From Eubacterium sp. 1001713B170207_170306_E7 (GTDB lineage Bacteria; Bacillota; Clostridia; Eubacteriales; Eubacteriaceae), in the NCBI RefSeq assembly GCF_015547515.1, contig NZ_JADMVE010000002.1:1-64000 (forward strand): a stretch of 64,000 nucleotides of DNA, given 5' to 3'. The notes beneath the pieces are model-generated. The model was not told the origin of the DNA and did not search any database. It was given only the letters and a program-made list of their open reading frames with translations. Position 1 is the stretch's first letter; the number at the start of each line of letters is the position of its first letter. Shown piece after piece: positions 23,242 through 32,097 of the stretch. Both the position numbers and the translations under genes were made by a program.

Positions 23242-25590
23242 TTATCGGTGCCTGCGGGCTATCGCGAGCGTTAGGGCGCAGGCGGCGGCCAGCAGAGCAG
23301 CGGCCGTCAGGCCGCCGGACAGTGGGTTTGACATGCCGGTATCCGGGCCGGGTGTGGGCTTCGGCGGTGTGGGTGAAGGACGGCTTTGTGGCTCAAAGTA
23401 GGCTGTCAGGGTATGGTCTGCACTGACTGCAGTGAAGCTGTACTCGCTAACCTCACCGACTGAGACGCCGTCTGCCAGGACATCCCGGATCTGGCAGCCT
23501 GGGTCGGGTGAGATCGTGAAGTGCATGTTCTCACCTTCTTTAACCGTTACAGTTCCAGCGGGTGCGACCGTGCCGCCGGAACCGGCTGTGGCGGTGATGC
23601 TGAACACGCGCGCCGGGTTTTTAGGTGTCAGCACCGGGTAGCCGTCGCCGCCGGTTTTCCAGGAGAGGTAATCGGTCTGTGCGTCCGCCACGGCATTCAG
23701 GCTTTTGAGCAGCTTTTCCGGTGATTTCATATCTGCGCTGGAAAGTCCTGCTGCGCCGGCGTCAGAGGGCGCGCCGGTTTGCTCGTCAAGGCCGATACCG
23801 TGGGCATCTGGCAGCAGCGTGGCGTCGAAATAGTTAGACACGATCTCGCCCTCTGGCCGCATGATTCCGGCGATGCCGCCGAGATGAACATTGTCCTTCT
23901 GGGCGGAGTCCACCATGATGGTTCCGGCGGAATAGGTGTTTTCAACCTTGCAGCTTTTTCCCTGGCTTTTAAACACATCGCCGGTAATGCCGCCGGCCTC
24001 AATGCTTTTGGTGGTATCGGAGACAAGGGTGAGTGTCATGTCGCCACGGTTATAGCTGTTTGAAATCATACTGCTCAGGCTGGAATCATCTCCGGAAATG
24101 GTGCTGGCGATGCCGCCGATTTCCAGCGGAGAAGCGGTGGTGATCCGGAAAGAGCCGCTGTTTTCACAGTTGAGGATGCGGGTGTCTACGGCGGCGCCGG
24201 CAATACCGCCGTAATTGGTGGCGGTGAGGACATCTGTATCAGGTGTATGGATGTCGAGGGCACTGGCACAGCGGTTGAGGGTGCTTTTCTGCGCAACACC
24301 CACCAGGCCGCCAACACAGGGGGTACCGTAGTCTGTCGCCGCGCTTGCGATCAGGTTTCCGGTGCCGCCGACCCGGACATTCTCAACCGTGGTGTTGAGG
24401 ATACGTCCGGCCAGCGCCCCGACAAAATCGTAGTGCTTGGCGACGGTCGACTCGGCTGTGAGGCTGCCGTTTACAGCAATGTTCAGGTCACGGAGCACTG
24501 TTGGGTTTTCCATGGAGCCGACATGGCCGAACAGGCCGATAATGAGGGAATCTGGACTGACGGCCGTGAGATCGCCGAGGGTGACGGTATGTCCCTGACC
24601 GTCAAAAGTACCGCAGAAGGTCTCAGAGGACATGCTTTGACCGTCGCCGATGGACTGCCAGGCAAGACCTGAAAAATCAATATCCGCCGTCAGATTGATG
24701 GTTTTTCCGCTCATGGTGTCGGTACCGCCGTTGACCAGAGCCGCCAGACCGTTCAGCTGCTCCCGGGTGCTCAGGTTAAAAACCGTGCCGTCCGGATTGT
24801 ACCAGCTGGTATCGGCTTTCATGGGGAGGAGCGCTGGCAGAACGGTTATCTCCGCTGTGGCTTTGACGCCGGAGCCGTCGGCGGCCTCGGTAGTGACGGT
24901 GACTGTTCCCTCGATGCCGCCGGTCAGCAGGCCGCTGTTCTCGTCAATGGATGCCGAGCCGGTGCCGTCCGTCACGGACCAGCGCACCGTTTTAATACTG
25001 GCATCAGCTGGTTCGACCATCGCTTTCATCAGCAGGACACTTTGGGCGTGGACACTGTTGGATACCCGATGGATGGTGATATTCTTAACCCAGATCGGGT
25101 CGGTGACGGTCAGTGTCGCGGCGCTGGATTCGGCGAGAACCAAACCGTCCACGTTGATGACCGTGCATTTAAATTGTGTACCGTCCATGTCCCGGGCAGT
25201 CTGGTCGTTTAGGATACTGGTCTCTTTTCCAGGCTCGTAGTCGGTGTCACTGCTGACCGGCTGCCAGTTTTGACTGTCCTTAAGCCGGCCATACCAGCGG
25301 TAAACCAGCTGATTCTCATTAAAATCGGTGTCGCAGACAGCGTCGAACGCCGCGGGCTCGCCCACTCGGACAGTGCAGTCCTCTGGGTTTTTCTTAAAGG
25401 GGACTGCGGCGTCTCCAGACAGCGGCACGGCTTCCGGCGCAGAGCTGACTGCGACGGCCTGTGTTGTCCAAAGTCCTAAGGTACCTTCGGCTGAGACGCT
25501 GTTCGAACCAAAGGCGACGGACAGAATCAGAAAAACTGCGAGCGCAGGAACCAGCCTGCCCCATCCTCGTAAAGTAAACATAAGATTCAT
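23242..25590 (-). CDS. Cell-surface protein with Ig-like, GLUG-type and GPDTG sorting regions (surface locus 1)
   Basis: The 782-residue protein has a signal peptide (1-34), an Ig-like region (about 65-165), a BIG2-like domain (about 168-255), a beta-helix region with GLUG-like repeats (about 265-620; examples VGGLVGVAQKSTLNRC and YGGIAGAAVDTRILNC), a Flg_new/InlB-type repeat (about 660-730, TAGSGGTVAPAG), a proline linker and a C-terminal membrane helix with a basic RRHR tail. GPDTG stands where LPxTG would be in a sortase substrate. It probably displays a binding domain on the wall; the ligand is unknown. It is followed after 106 bases by the secreted protein gene. Confidence 0.82.
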   Translation of the reverse strand: MNLMFTLRGWGRLVPALAVFLILSVAFGSNSVSAEGTLGLWTTQAVAVSSAPEAVPLSGDAAVPFKKNPEDCTVRVGEPAAFDAVCDTDFNENQLVYRWYGRLKDSQNWQPVSSDTDYEPGKETSILNDQTARDMDGTQFKCTVINVDGLVLAESSAATLTVTDPIWVKNITIHRVSNSVHAQSVLLMKAMVEPADASIKTVRWSVTDGTGSASIDENSGLLTGGIEGTVTVTTEAADGSGVKATAEITVLPALLPMKADTSWYNPDGTVFNLSTREQLNGLAALVNGGTDTMSGKTINLTADIDFSGLAWQSIGDGQSMSSETFCGTFDGQGHTVTLGDLTAVSPDSLIIGLFGHVGSMENPTVLRDLNIAVNGSLTAESTVAKHYDFVGALAGRILNTTVENVRVGGTGNLIASAATDYGTPCVGGLVGVAQKSTLNRCASALDIHTPDTDVLTATNYGGIAGAAVDTRILNCENSGSFRITTASPLEIGGIASTISGDDSSLSSMISNSYNRGDMTLTLVSDTTKSIEAGGITGDVFKSQGKSCKVENTYSAGTIMVDSAQKDNVHLGGIAGIMRPEGEIVSNYFDATLLPDAHGIGLDEQTGAPSDAGAAGLSSADMKSPEKLLKSLNAVADAQTDYLSWKTGGDGYPVLTPKNPARVFSITATAGSGGTVAPAGTVTVKEGENMHFTISPDPGCQIRDVLADGVSVGEVSEYSFTAVSADHTLTAYFEPQSRPSPTPPKPTPGPDTGMSNPLSGGLTAAALLAAACALTLAIARRHR

Positions 25591-25621
25591 TTCAAGCTCC
25601 TTTCAAAATACCAATATGCCA

Positions 25622-25656
25622 GGGGATGGGTATCATTATAACAGGTCAACATCCCC
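25622..25656 (-). promoter_or_regulatory. Promoter and inverted repeat before surface locus 1
   Basis: TATAAT on the minus strand (complement of 25634-25639) is bracketed by GGGGATG / CATCCCC arms 21 bases apart. The inverted repeat could be an operator. Confidence 0.45.
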
Positions 25657-25770
25657 AAAAGTTCTCAGAGCGCAGAAAGCAAAAGAAATCCTTTAATATT
25701 CTGCGCGTTTTCTGCCGCTGGTTTGGCCGCTTCAATCATAAAAATCCCGGGCATACTTTGTTTGGCTGTG

Positions 25771-25808
25771 CTTATGTCGTTGTGTGGCACTTATGTCGTT
25801 GTGTGGCG
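25771..25808 (+). repeat. Two tandem 19-bp direct repeats upstream of a -10 box
   Basis: CTTATGTCGTTGTGTGGCA at 25771-25789 is followed at once by the same 19 bases with one change in the last position (25790-25808). TATAAT begins two bases later, at 25811. The arrangement looks like a protein-binding site or a small duplication in a promoter. Confidence 0.8.
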
Positions 25809-25955
25809 CGTATAATGAGGATATAAAGCAGAACAAAAAGGAAGAAGCGCGATAGCGAAAAAATGGCGTCATTGCCTGCTGGCAGGTTTTCCGTGCTCCT
25901 GACAGCGGCCGGTACAGCCGGAGACATCTATTATTGAAAGCGTAAGCGCTAAAAT

Positions 25956-25992
25956 AAAACGCGGCGCCGCATGCAGCGGTACCGCGTTTTAT
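25956..25992 (-). terminator. Terminator of the tspO gene
   Basis: AAAACGCGG / CCGCGTTTT stem, located after the stop of the minus-strand gene. The hairpin is symmetric. Confidence 0.6.
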
Positions 25993-26009
25993 CATGTCCG
26001 CTATTTTTT

Positions 26010-26492
26010 CTAATTAATAACCGCAAACGCGATGTTTAAATAGGTGGCGAACAAAATCCAGAGCAGATAGGGTACCATGAGACCCGCCGCCAGGCTGGAG
26101 ACCTTTTTAAACCAGACAATGCAGGCGATGACAGCCGCGTCCAGCAGCAGAATGATCACGGCTGCCAGCCAGAAAGAGCTGCCGCCGAAAAAGAGGATGC
26201 TCCACAGAAAGTTGAGCAGCAGCTGAATTACGAACAGGCCGGCGGCAGAGCGTTTGAGCCGGTCGTCGGTGTTGGTCCGCAGAACCAGGAAAATCGCGAT
26301 GCCCATGAGCAGGTACAGCACGATCCAAACCGGACCGAATACGGAGCCCGGCGGCGACAGGGGCGCTTTGTTGAGCATGGCGTATTTGCCGGCAATGTCG
26401 CCGGCCAGAAGTGAGGAGCAAAAGCCCACCAGTTCCACAACAACAACGGCCAGGATCAGCTGAAGAATGGGTGTTAATTTATTTTTAGTCAT
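26010..26492 (-). CDS. TspO/MBR-family membrane protein
   Basis: The 160-residue protein has five membrane helices and the family's signature loop P-L-S-P-P-G-S-V-F-G-P-V-W (about 45-57) as well as the tryptophan-rich N-F-L-W-S-I-L-F-F stretch. TspO proteins bind porphyrins and act in tetrapyrrole or stress responses. AGGAGG precedes the start. It is divergent from a GyrI-like gene and transcribed alone. Confidence 0.92.
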   Translation of the reverse strand: MTKNKLTPILQLILAVVVVELVGFCSSLLAGDIAGKYAMLNKAPLSPPGSVFGPVWIVLYLLMGIAIFLVLRTNTDDRLKRSAAGLFVIQLLLNFLWSILFFGGSSFWLAAVIILLLDAAVIACIVWFKKVSSLAAGLMVPYLLWILFATYLNIAFAVIN

Positions 26493-26657
26493 GATATTAC
26501 CTCCTATAAGGCTTCAGTTTTAATTATATTTATCCATAATCCGGCCTGCGAAACAAAAAACAGCGTCTGGGCGGTTACGCTTAGTATATTCATTTGCCCC
26601 CAGATATGCTAAGATAGGGTTATCGTAGAAACAAACAGAAAAATCAGGAGTGAATAT

Positions 26658-27128
26658 ATGCCAGACAAAACCGTTGAAATAATCGTGAAAACAGAACAGA
26701 AGCTCTACGGGCTGTGGAAAAAATCCAATGACCGGAGCATCTCAGAGGACATCCGGGTTCTCTCAGAGGCGTACCATAAGGCTGTCGGCCAGCCAGACAC
26801 AGTGCTGCCTTTTTTTGTGCTGTCGTCAAATTATAAGGCACAGACCCAGGATTTTGAGCTGTTTATCGGCAGCGTGTCTGAGCGGGAGGGCCTGGAGGAA
26901 CACACCATTCCTGCGGGCGCCTATGCCAAAATGACGGTCCGTCCGCGGCTCAAATGCCTGTGGGGCCGGGCCATCGGCGTTGCCAAGCGTTACTTCTACA
27001 CCCGCTGGCTGCCCGAAAGCGCCTATGAGGCACTGAATATGGAGTACGAGTACCATACGGAAAAAAGTGTGGGCAGACACCCGGAAGTCGATCTGATCTT
27101 TGCGGTAAAGAAAAAGGACCGTCTGTAG
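26658..27128 (+). CDS. GyrI-like small-molecule-binding protein
   Basis: The 156-residue protein is a stand-alone effector-binding domain of the GyrI/AraC-C type: two beta-alpha-beta-beta units with the stretch EHTIPAGAYAKMTVR, and the ending EVDLIFAVKKK in the pattern ExxIPxK-like. Such domains bind drugs or hydrophobic compounds and may hydrolyse or sequester them. It has no DNA-binding domain. CAGGAG precedes the start. Confidence 0.75.
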   Translation: MPDKTVEIIVKTEQKLYGLWKKSNDRSISEDIRVLSEAYHKAVGQPDTVLPFFVLSSNYKAQTQDFELFIGSVSEREGLEEHTIPAGAYAKMTVRPRLKCLWGRAIGVAKRYFYTRWLPESAYEALNMEYEYHTEKSVGRHPEVDLIFAVKKKDRL

Positions 27129-27253
27129 GCAGCTGGCGAGAGGTGCATGTCAGTCTTACATCAGGCGGCCTTTGGATTGAGCGATACCGGTGAAAATGAC
27201 TTGAAGGGCGGCTTGCTGTGTCTGGCCCGCCGGTTTGTGGAGGGAGGACAATT

Positions 27254-27579
27254 GTGACAAAAACTGTGCATAAGACGAAATATCTGTGGATAACTTTGCT
27301 CTGCTTTGGCGCGTTTATGCTGGAGCTGCTCTCGATTTTTGGCATTGAGGGCGCGCTGCTCGGGGTGGATATTGGGCATTACACTGTGGCTCAGCGGAGT
27401 TTCCACTGCCTGATCACCGCAGGACTGTGGGCAGTGTTCATGGCGGCGGCGCCGGGCTGGAGCTCTGGAATGGTGTGTCCTGCATGATCTTCTCCGTACT
27501 GGGCGGGCTCATGTACCTGAAGGTCGGGCGCAGGCCCCTGTACAGTTATATTTTGATCGCTGTGGGGTATCTGCTGTAG
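27254..27579 (+). pseudogene. Frameshifted small membrane protein gene
   Basis: A GTG start after GGGAGGAC opens a frame of 77 codons with two membrane segments (LWITLLCFGAFMLELLSIF and LITAGLWAVFMAAA). It then ends in a non-membrane tail at 27487. From about 27450 another frame takes over and reads GLELWNGVSCMIFSVLGG and RPLYSYILIAVGYLL, which are again membrane-like, and stops at 27579. The natural reading is one membrane protein of about 108 residues broken by a one-base loss near 27450. A sequencing error is equally possible. Confidence 0.6.
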
Positions 27580-27607
27580 AAGTTAAAATAAAAAAGAGGA
27601 AAACCAA

Positions 27608-28192
27608 ATGACTGAACGAGAAAAAATGCTGGCGGGTGAGCTGTATGACTGCAGCGACCCGGCCCTGCTGGCGCAGTGGCACAGGGCCAAGAACCTGGTC
27701 CGGGCCTACAACCAGACAACCTCGGAGGAGCTTGCGGAAAAGGACCGGATTCTGACAGAGCTGCTTGGAAAGCGGGGCCCAAATCTCTGGATCACGCCGC
27801 CGTTTTTTGTGGATTACGGCGTCAATATCTGCTTTGGCCAGAATTGCGAGGTTAACATGAACTGCACCTTTCTGGATGACAATGCGATCATCATTGGAGA
27901 CAACGCGCTCATCGCGCCCAATGTCCAGATATACACGGCATTTCACCCGGCCAGCGCGGCGGACCGCTTCGGACCGCCCAGAGAGGACGGGAGCTTTGCT
28001 TTCTGCAAGACCCAGACCGCGCCGGTGATCATCGGCGATAATGTCTGGATCGGTGGTGGGGCCATTATCCTGCCGGGTGTGACCATCGGCGATAACGTGG
28101 TCGTCGGTGCGGGCAGTGTGGTGACGCGGGACATCCCATCGGACAAGATCGCCTTCGGCAACCCCTGCCGGGTCATAAGAGATAACCTTTAA
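27608..28192 (+). CDS. Maltose/galactoside-type O-acetyltransferase (left-handed beta-helix)
   Basis: The 194-residue protein has the N-terminal Mac domain ([20 protein letters not shown]) and a hexapeptide-repeat body with [22 protein letters not shown]113 in the YTAFHP stretch is the likely catalytic base. The family moves acetyl from acetyl-CoA to sugar hydroxyls. The length is normal. It is followed by a strong terminator. Confidence 0.93.
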   Translation: MTEREKMLAGELYDCSDPALLAQWHRAKNLVRAYNQTTSEELAEKDRILTELLGKRGPNLWITPPFFVDYGVNICFGQNCEVNMNCTFLDDNAIIIGDNALIAPNVQIYTAFHPASAADRFGPPREDGSFAFCKTQTAPVIIGDNVWIGGGAIILPGVTIGDNVVVGAGSVVTRDIPSDKIAFGNPCRVIRDNL

Positions 28193-28197
28193 GTAAA

Positions 28198-28235
28198 GAA
28201 CGCCCTGCCTGAGTCTACAGGCAGGGCGTTTTTCA
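28198..28235 (+). terminator. Intrinsic terminator after acetyltransferase
   Basis: AACGCCCTGCCTG / CAGGCAGGGCGTT stem with loop AGTCTA and a T run. Confidence 0.88.
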
Positions 28236-28263
28236 GGAATTGCACTGTTGGGGTACTCCCATC

Positions 28264-30507
28264 TCAGCTGCCCGTGCTCCCGCGCAGGCAGTCGGCGGTC
28301 AGGGTGTCCGCGTCGCGCAGCATCTCGCAGGGCGTGCCCTCAAATACGACCTTGCCGCCGTGCCAGCCGCCGTCTGGCCCGATGTCAATCACCCAGTCCG
28401 CCTGCTTTACAATGTCCAGATTATGCTCGATGACCACCAGAGTGCCGCCCTTGTCCACAATAGCATCAAAGAGCTTTAGCAGCTTTTGCGTATCTGAGGG
28501 GTGCAGCCCGGTGGTAGGCTCGTCCAGAACAATGACGCGGCCCTTCCGGCCAAAGGCTTTGGCAAGCTTCAGCCGCTGGCGTTCCCCACCTGACAGAGTC
28601 GCCAGAGGCTGGCCCAGCGTGAGGTAAGACAGCCCTACCTTCCGGAGCCGTTTCAGGGGTGCTGTGATTTGGAGATGGTCGAAAAATTCCAGGGCCTCGT
28701 CGGCCGTCATGGCCAGCAGCTCTACCATGTTCTTTCCGTTAAGCGTGCAGGCCAGAGCCTCGGCGCTGTACCGTGTGCCGCCGCAGGCCTCGCAGGTGGT
28801 GACGACCGGATCCATGAAAGCCAGCTCAGTGATGACCGCACCCTTACCCGAGCAGGCCGGGCACGCGCCTGTGGAGTTGAAGCTGAACAGCCCTTTGTCC
28901 TTTCCGGTTTCTCGAGCCATGAGACCACGGAGCGCATCAAAAAAGCCCAGGTACGAGGCGGGTGTGGAACGGTTGGTGGCCGTGATGGGCCCCTGATCGA
29001 TGAGCACCACATCGTTGGCGTGCTGTTCGGAAAAGACACGGGTGATGAGTGTGCTCTTTCCCGAGCCAGCCACGCCGGTGACAGCGGTCATAATACCCAG
29101 AGGAATGTCTACATCGATGTTTTTAAGATTGTGCAGGCAGGCCCCGCGGACTGGCAGGAAGCCGGTGGCCAGTCGGGGCTTAGTCTTGACTGGCGGCATT
29201 GTCCGCAGCGCCTGGCCGGTCAGAGTATTGGCCTCCAACAGAGCCGTGTAGCTGCCGGAAAACACGATCTGCCCGCCCTGGCGGCCTGCCTGAGGTCCCA
29301 CCTCGATCACGTGGTCGGCGATGGCGATCACATCCCGGTCATGCTCCACCACCAGCACGGTGTTGCCCTTGTCACGGAGCCGCTGCAGCAGAGTGTTCAG
29401 TCGGCCGACGTCACGGGGATGCAGACCTATGCTGGGCTCGTCAAAAATATAGGTCATGCCGGTCAGATGGCTGCCCATGTACCGCACCAGCTTCAGGCGC
29501 TGAGCTTCGCCGCCGGACAGTGACGAGGACGATCTTCCCAGGTGCAGGTAAGGAAGGCCGATCTCAATCATCCGGTCCAGGCCGTCGAGCAGGGTTCGGA
29601 TCACCATTCCGACTCTGGGATCCTCCACGCGGGACAGAACGGCCCGCAGCTCCGGGAGTTCCAGATCACAAAGATCAGCGATGGAATAGCCGTCTACCCG
29701 GCAGGCCAGGGCGGCCGGATTCAGCCGTTTGCCGCGGCAGGCTGGACACTCGGTTTCGGTGATCAGATGTGCCGCCTTTTTTTGGGTATGACGGCTCTTG
29801 CCGCTGATATCCCGGTTGAGCAGAGTGCTGCTGTACTTATGGTACAGGCCTGGCACTTTTGGGTTTTCCGGCGCGCCCTTACCCCTGCGTGAGCCGTAGA
29901 GCAGCAGGTTGTAAGCCTCGGGCGGATAGTCCCGCACAGGCAGGTCCAGATCGAACAGGCCTGACTCCGCGTACTGCCGCCAGTACCAGGTGCCGGGCTT
30001 ATACAGAGAATCCCGGACACAGCCCTCGTTCCAGGATTTGTCTGGATTGATGAGGCCATCGAGATCGATATCTGTAACCTTTCCAAGGCCCGAACAGACC
30101 GTGCACATGCCCTTTGGGTCATTGAAGGAAAAGCAGGATGCCGTACCCGCCTGGGGCTCTCCGATCCGTGAGAATAACAACCGCAGAGCCGCGTAGAGGT
30201 CGCTGATGGTGCCAACAGTGGAGCGGGCGTTGCCGCTCAGCGGGGTCTGGTCGACGATGACCGCTGGGGTCAGGTGATCAATAAGCTCCGCGTGGGGCTT
30301 TGGGTGTTTGGGCAGCCGTGTCTGCACAAAGGCGGGATAGGTGGCGTTTAGTTGCCGTCCAGCCTCGGCTGCGATGGTGTCAAAGACAATGCTGGACTTG
30401 CCCGAGCCCGACACGCCCACAAATACCGTGATCTTTTTCTTTGGAATTGAGAGAGAAATGTTTTTAAGGTTGTTTTCTGTCAGACCCTTAATGAGAATGT
30501 CTGCCAT
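28264..30507 (-). CDS. UvrA2-like ABC ATPase
   Basis: The 747-residue protein has two ABC ATPase halves: Walker A VGVSGSGKSS near 31 and VTGVAGSGKST near 478, signatures LSGGEAQRLKL and LSGGERQRLKL, and Walker B IFDEPSIGLHP and VLDEPTTGLHP. Zinc-binding C-x-x-C pairs occur in CTVC, CPAC, CPAC and CEAC. It is about 190 residues shorter than standard UvrA and lacks most of the UvrB-binding and insertion domains, which matches class II UvrA. Such proteins often give resistance to DNA-binding antibiotics. It is divergent from an AraC regulator. The ATG at 30507 follows GGAAGGG. Confidence 0.88.
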   Translation of the reverse strand: MADILIKGLTENNLKNISLSIPKKKITVFVGVSGSGKSSIVFDTIAAEAGRQLNATYPAFVQTRLPKHPKPHAELIDHLTPAVIVDQTPLSGNARSTVGTISDLYAALRLLFSRIGEPQAGTASCFSFNDPKGMCTVCSGLGKVTDIDLDGLINPDKSWNEGCVRDSLYKPGTWYWRQYAESGLFDLDLPVRDYPPEAYNLLLYGSRRGKGAPENPKVPGLYHKYSSTLLNRDISGKSRHTQKKAAHLITETECPACRGKRLNPAALACRVDGYSIADLCDLELPELRAVLSRVEDPRVGMVIRTLLDGLDRMIEIGLPYLHLGRSSSSLSGGEAQRLKLVRYMGSHLTGMTYIFDEPSIGLHPRDVGRLNTLLQRLRDKGNTVLVVEHDRDVIAIADHVIEVGPQAGRQGGQIVFSGSYTALLEANTLTGQALRTMPPVKTKPRLATGFLPVRGACLHNLKNIDVDIPLGIMTAVTGVAGSGKSTLITRVFSEQHANDVVLIDQGPITATNRSTPASYLGFFDALRGLMARETGKDKGLFSFNSTGACPACSGKGAVITELAFMDPVVTTCEACGGTRYSAEALACTLNGKNMVELLAMTADEALEFFDHLQITAPLKRLRKVGLSYLTLGQPLATLSGGERQRLKLAKAFGRKGRVIVLDEPTTGLHPSDTQKLLKLFDAIVDKGGTLVVIEHNLDIVKQADWVIDIGPDGGWHGGKVVFEGTPCEMLRDADTLTADCLRGSTGS

Positions 30508-30641
30508 GATAGCCCTTCCTTTCTGGAGCGTTGCGCCCACAGGCCTATTATAACCAGTCCGCGGCCATCATTCATGATCATTATTGCGGTGTTCTGTGGT
30601 ATAATAAAATTTGAAATAACGCTGTGAAGGAGGGATGTCCT

Positions 30642-31514
30642 GTGAATTACTTTGCGCCGCTTGTGCGCGCTGCCGAGTACATCGAGCAGCACCGGCATCA
30701 AAAAATCGCGCTGCGGGAGTTGGCCCGCGTGTCCGGCTATTCCGTTTACCATCTGATCCGCATTTTTGCTGCGGCCACCGGGGAAACCCTTGGCAGCTAC
30801 ATGAAGAAGCGCCAGCTGGCAGGCGCGGCAGAGACGCTTTTGAACAGCAGAAAGCGCGTGCTCGACATCGCTCTGGAGAGCGGCTTCAGCTCGTCTGAGG
30901 CCTTCAGCCGTGCCTTTAAGGCTGTCTACGGGCTCAGCCCGCACACTTTCCGGAAAAGGGGCGCGTCGCCCTACGTGGGGTTTGAGCGCCCGCTGGACGC
31001 GGAGCAGTTGCGGCACCGGACCGCCGGTATCACTCTGCGGCCGCAGCTCGAGACCTTGGGAGCAATCCGTCTGGCCGGCATTCGGGGCCGGACGGGCACG
31101 CCGGGCACAGCCCTGCCAGGGCTCTGGGCGAGGTGGAACCAGCTGCGTGCGGACCAGCCGTGCCTGTCCGGTGGGCGGGCCTTTGGCGTGTGCGAGACAG
31201 GAGCGGCAGACGTGTGCTTTGGGAGCGATGGCCGCGCCCTGTACTGCGAATTTGTGGGTGTGGAAATCGGTGCGCTTTCGCCGCTGCCAGCAGGCCTGTG
31301 TCTCAAGACCCTGCCCGGCGGGGCCTACGCGGTGTTTACCCACACGGGTCCGGCTGCCAGCCTGTCAAAAACCTATGACTACATCTGGGGCAGCTGGACG
31401 CTGACGACCGAAGAAGTCCTGGATGACCGTGAGGACTTTGAGGTCTACGGCGCCCGATTCCTGGGGGCTGAGAACCCTGAATCTCAGATTGATATTTATA
31501 TTCCGGTTAAGTAA
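30642..31514 (+). CDS. AraC-family regulator with GyrI-like effector domain
   Basis: The 290-residue protein carries two AraC helix-turn-helix motifs at the N-terminus (about residues 10-105, with LARVSGYSVYHLIRIF and ALESGFSSSEAFSRAF) and a C-terminal GyrI-like ligand-binding domain (about 125-290). This is the order found in SoxS/Rob-like drug-sensing activators. It starts 134 bases from the divergent UvrA2-like gene and probably controls it. The GTG at 30642 is chosen because AAGGAGGG lies seven bases upstream. Confidence 0.88.
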   Translation: MNYFAPLVRAAEYIEQHRHQKIALRELARVSGYSVYHLIRIFAAATGETLGSYMKKRQLAGAAETLLNSRKRVLDIALESGFSSSEAFSRAFKAVYGLSPHTFRKRGASPYVGFERPLDAEQLRHRTAGITLRPQLETLGAIRLAGIRGRTGTPGTALPGLWARWNQLRADQPCLSGGRAFGVCETGAADVCFGSDGRALYCEFVGVEIGALSPLPAGLCLKTLPGGAYAVFTHTGPAASLSKTYDYIWGSWTLTTEEVLDDREDFEVYGARFLGAENPESQIDIYIPVK

Positions 31515-31522
31515 AGATGAGG

Positions 31523-31546
31523 AGCCGCGCAATGCGGCTTTTTTTA
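31523..31546 (+). terminator. Intrinsic terminator after araC-type gene
   Basis: AGCCGC / GCGGCT stem with a five-base loop and seven T. Confidence 0.85.
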
Positions 31547-31651
31547 TATCGAATTTTAAGACGTCGTTTATGACCCTGCCCACCGCTGACCGGCACCAGA
31601 GCCGTCTTGGCGGCTGGAAAATTTTTGTTTATGAAGAATTTCTTAAGGGTA

Positions 31652-31680
31652 TTGACAAGCACAACAGATGCGTGTATTAT
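31652..31680 (+). promoter_or_regulatory. Promoter of the gntR-ABC operon
   Basis: TTGACA at 31652-31657 and TATTAT at 31675-31680 are 17 bases apart. Confidence 0.8.
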
Positions 31681-31715
31681 TGTATTAAGTTCTTAGTACA
31701 ACAATACAGTAATAC
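31674..31715. promoter_or_regulatory. Putative operator of the GntR/YtrA-type repressor
   Basis: GTATTATTGTATT (31674-31686) is repeated inverted as AATACAGTAATAC (31703-31715) with one mismatch. It overlaps the -10 box and transcription start, which fits autorepression. Confidence 0.65.
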
Positions 31716-31728
31716 AAAGGAGGATATT

Positions 31729-32097
31729 ATGGAATGGATCATTGATTCCGACCGGCCGGTATATAAACAGCTCATCGAACAGATTGAACTCCGGATCGTT
31801 TCCGGTCTATTCGCCCCAGGCGATAAATTGCCATCGGTCAGAGAAATGGCGGCAGAGGCTTCAGTCAATCCGAACACCATGCAGAAGGCACTCTCGGAGC
31901 TGGAGCGGACAGGCCTTGTGTATGCGCAGCGGACAAGCGGCAGATTCATAACGGAGGATCATAAAATGATACAGGAAACAAAGGAAAATTTAGCGATCAA
32001 GGAAATTGAAAACTTCCTTGAAAAAATGGAAAAGCTCGGATTTAAGAAAGAAGACATCATTACTTTAATGGAACGTGAGGATAAGGAGGGAAGATAA
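31729..32097 (+). CDS. GntR/YtrA-family transcriptional regulator
   Basis: The 122-residue protein has the GntR winged helix (about 10-75: RPVYKQLIEQIELRIVSG and LPSVREMAAEASVNPNTMQKAL) and only a short helical C-terminus, as in the YtrA subfamily. YtrA-type regulators repress an ABC exporter operon in which they are the first gene. That is the case here: the ATPase gene overlaps its stop by one base (TAATG). The ATG at 31729 follows AAGGAGG. Confidence 0.92.
   Translation: MEWIIDSDRPVYKQLIEQIELRIVSGLFAPGDKLPSVREMAAEASVNPNTMQKALSELERTGLVYAQRTSGRFITEDHKMIQETKENLAIKEIENFLEKMEKLGFKKEDIITLMEREDKEGR

Larger units (their letters stand above)
25591..26009. other. Intergenic region with tandem repeat and terminator
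   Basis: No gene of normal size is present in these 420 bases. It contains the promoter of surface locus 1, two tandem 19-bp repeats just before a TATAAT (25811-25816) reading rightward, a possible 24-codon frame at 25863-25937 without ribosome binding site, and a hairpin at 25956-25992 that ends the tspO transcript. Confidence 0.55.

Noticed and set aside
25863-25937. 24-codon frame after the tandem repeat promoter
   Set aside because: No ribosome binding site at a proper distance, and no signal or peptide pattern. It is kept only as a remark in the region entry.
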